Position numbers and translations under genes: made by a program. The notes beneath the pieces were generated by a model. The model was not told where the DNA came from. It was given only the letters and a program-made list of their open reading frames with translations, and ran no database searches. From Actinomycetota bacterium (GTDB taxonomy: Bacteria; Actinomycetota; Actinomycetes; Acidothermales; Acidothermaceae), in assembly GCA_003134755.1 (NCBI GenBank), contig PLCK01000251.1:157-5562 (forward strand): a DNA stretch of 5,406 nt, read 5' to 3'. This document shows, piece after piece, positions 4,411-5,406 of the stretch. Position 1 is the first letter of the stretch. Every line of letters starts with the position of its first letter.

Positions 4411-4911
4411 TCAGTCGAGCTCCTGGCCGACGGTCTGGCGGAACTCCTCGCCGAACCCGAGCCGGGACGCGAGCGAGTCGAGCATCTCGTCGGGATACAG
4501 GTCCTCGTCCTCGCAGAGCATCGCGACCTCCATGGCCGGGACTCCCAGGTCGGCGAACACGGCCAGGTCGCCGGCCGGCTGCATCTGCTCGAGGTCCTCA
4601 TCGTCCGGCATCGGCAGCTCGAGCCACTCCAGGACCTCCCGGGCCAACGGCCAGTCCTCGGCGGCCGTCACGTCGGACAGCAGGATCCGCTCGTCGTCCC
4701 CGAACACCCGGACGGCCACGAAGAAGTCGTCGGCGACCGAGACCAGGCCGATCGAGCCGCCGTCCCCCGGCTGCTGGCGGATGGCGTGGACGAGCCCCTC
4801 GAGGCCCTCGGCAGCGCTGGGCGGCAGCGTGGCCACGACCCACTGACCGTCCTCCCGGTAGGCGGCCACCGCGAAGTCGGTGGCAGTTCCCTCCGCGCGC
4901 CCATCGGCCAT
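4411..4911 (-). CDS. tRNA adenosine deaminase-associated protein
   Basis: The protein has 166 residues and is acidic, with no membrane segment. It matches the actinobacterial family named for its constant position directly upstream of tadA. Visible features are FAVAAYREDGQWVVATLPPSA (13-33), followed by a segment opening with LEGLVHAIRQQPGDGGSIG and then VADDFFVAVRVFGDDERILLSDVTAA (60-85), and a C-terminal part with GDLAVFADLGVPAMEVAMLC and an acidic stretch before YPDEML. Biochemical function is not established; a role with TadA is inferred from the genomic pairing only. The start MADG at 4911 was chosen because the residues upstream in frame (back to 5124) are Arg/Ser-rich, run into the divergent upp gene and do not look like this family. 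The ribosome site is weak. It probably shares an operon with tadA. Confidence 0.85.
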   Translation of the reverse strand: MADGRAEGTATDFAVAAYREDGQWVVATLPPSAAEGLEGLVHAIRQQPGDGGSIGLVSVADDFFVAVRVFGDDERILLSDVTAAEDWPLAREVLEWLELPMPDDEDLEQMQPAGDLAVFADLGVPAMEVAMLCEDEDLYPDEMLDSLASRLGFGEEFRQTVGQELD

Positions 4912-5014
4912 GCCCGCATGGTGGCACGGGACGGGCCTGTAGTGACAGAGGCGAAGGTCGCCTCCCCGGCAGCCGCGGGACATCGGGAAGCCGCCGGGGG
5001 CTAGCCTTCGCGCC
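4912..5014. promoter_or_regulatory. Divergent promoter region between the tadA operon and upp
   Basis: These 103 bases separate two divergent genes and must hold both promoters. A perfect 7-bp hairpin GAGGCGA-AGG-TCGCCTC lies at 4948-4964. For upp, TAGCCT (5002-5007) fits TANNNT and ends seven bases before the ATG, suggesting a leaderless or nearly leaderless transcript. GGGACA (4977-4982) is a weak -35 candidate with a 19-base spacer. I found no clear -10 for the minus-strand gene. Confidence 0.35.
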
Positions 5015-5406
5015 ATGCGCGTCCACGTCGCCGACCACCCGCTGGTGGCCCACAAGCTGACCACACTGCGCGACGAGCGCACCGACTCACCGACGTTCCG
5101 CCGGCTCGCGGAGGAGCTGGTCACGCTGCTGGCCTACGAGGCAACCCGCGACGTGCGCACCGAGCCGTTCCAGGTGCAGACCCCTGTCGCGGCCGCGACA
5201 GGGGTCCGGCTGGCCCAGCCGCGCCCCCTGGTGGTGCCGATCCTGCGGGCCGGGCTGGGCATGCTGGAAGGAATGGTCCGGTTGCTCCCGATGGCGGAGG
5301 TCGGCTTCCTAGGGATGGTTCGTGATGAGTCCACCCTGGTGGCGACAACGTACGCGGACCGGCTGCCCGAGGACCTGTCTGACCGGCAGGTCTACGTCCT
5401 GGACCC
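5015..5406 (+). CDS. upp: Uracil phosphoribosyltransferase, 5' part (cut by window end)
   Basis: The 130 complete codons visible are about 60% of the usual 207-210 residues; the frame is open at the window end. The enzyme salvages uracil with PRPP to UMP in the cytosol. Family features seen: MRVHVADHPLVAHKLTTLRD (1-20), TFRRLAEELVTLLAYEATR (27-45), the PLVVPILRAGLGMLEGM block (71-87), GFLGMVRDE (97-105), and finally QVYVLDP, the start of the PRPP-binding loop, cut before its catalytic end. The ATG at 5015 is supported by the family N-terminus and the -10-like element just before it; no strong Shine-Dalgarno sequence is seen. It is divergent from the tadA operon. A 28-base perfect palindrome lies inside it (5179-5206). 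Confidence 0.93.
   Translation, partial: MRVHVADHPLVAHKLTTLRDERTDSPTFRRLAEELVTLLAYEATRDVRTEPFQVQTPVAAATGVRLAQPRPLVVPILRAGLGMLEGMVRLLPMAEVGFLGMVRDESTLVATTYADRLPEDLSDRQVYVLD
5179..5206. repeat. 28-bp perfect palindrome inside upp
   Basis: The left half GACCCCTGTCGCGG is followed exactly by its reverse complement, centred on a NotI-type GCGGCCGC. It lies in codons for TPVAAATGVR, a segment whose residues are ordinary for Upp. It may be coincidence of codon choice in GC-rich DNA, a regulator site or a strong mRNA cruciform. Confidence 0.6.

Noticed and set aside
3627..4601. Long minus-strand open frame (324 codons) spanning tadA, tRNA-Ser and the integrase end
   Set aside because: It is Arg/Ser/Pro-rich, crosses a tRNA gene and is a frame shadow of tadA and the associated gene in GC-rich DNA.
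4014..5060. Plus-strand open frame of 348 codons opposite tadA and its neighbour
   Set aside because: The composition (Arg, Pro, Ser, Thr) is typical of antisense GC-rich frames, while the minus strand carries recognised motifs.

Overview
The window is high-GC DNA from an actinomycete. The evidence is the base composition (72% G+C in 4081-4140, counted by eye), GTG/TTG starts, the conserved block tRNA-Ser / tadA / tRNA-adenosine-deaminase-associated protein / upp, and a MazF-type toxin with a ribbon-helix-helix antitoxin. The genus cannot be fixed from this window.

Layout. Positions 47-502 (+) encode a small four-helix membrane protein of unknown function. On the minus strand, 1326 down to 526 forms one probable transcription unit: RHH antitoxin (1090-1326), MazF/PemK toxin (791-1090, one-base TGATG overlap) and a small unrecognised protein (526-726). 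A hairpin plus T-run follows at 504-532. From about 1395 to 3845 lies a compact accessory element ending in the 3' part of a tRNA-Ser(CGA) gene (3822-3911, minus). It has two diverged direct repeats (1395-1464 and 3776-3845, 61 of 70 identical) that look like attachment sites, two pairs of 11-bp-spaced TGTGACCAC motifs that look like integrase arm sites, one cargo gene, and a tyrosine integrase broken by a frameshift and lacking its N-terminal domain. From 3822 to the right end is ordinary chromosome: tRNA-Ser, tadA and its associated gene on the minus strand, and divergently the start of upp, cut off by the window end.

The most unusual item is the cargo (1966-2625): a 219-residue cis-prenyltransferase (undecaprenyl-diphosphate-synthase superfamily). 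Its G+C is clearly lower than its surroundings (about 47% in 2101-2160), and several family motifs are altered (GGG for GGE, Asp for the metal-binding Glu, YGWNWD for YGGRWD, no C-terminal RFGG). It is the only intact gene inside the element. I infer that it was brought in by site-specific recombination at the tRNA, and that the element can probably no longer move with its own integrase unless the frameshift is a sequencing error. Its biochemical role is unknown; an unusual-chain-length or non-head-to-tail prenyl synthase is possible.

The toxin-antitoxin operon sits just outside the left repeat. tRNA-Ser may therefore have been used more than once, with the left repeat marking the end of an older island, but this window cannot prove it.
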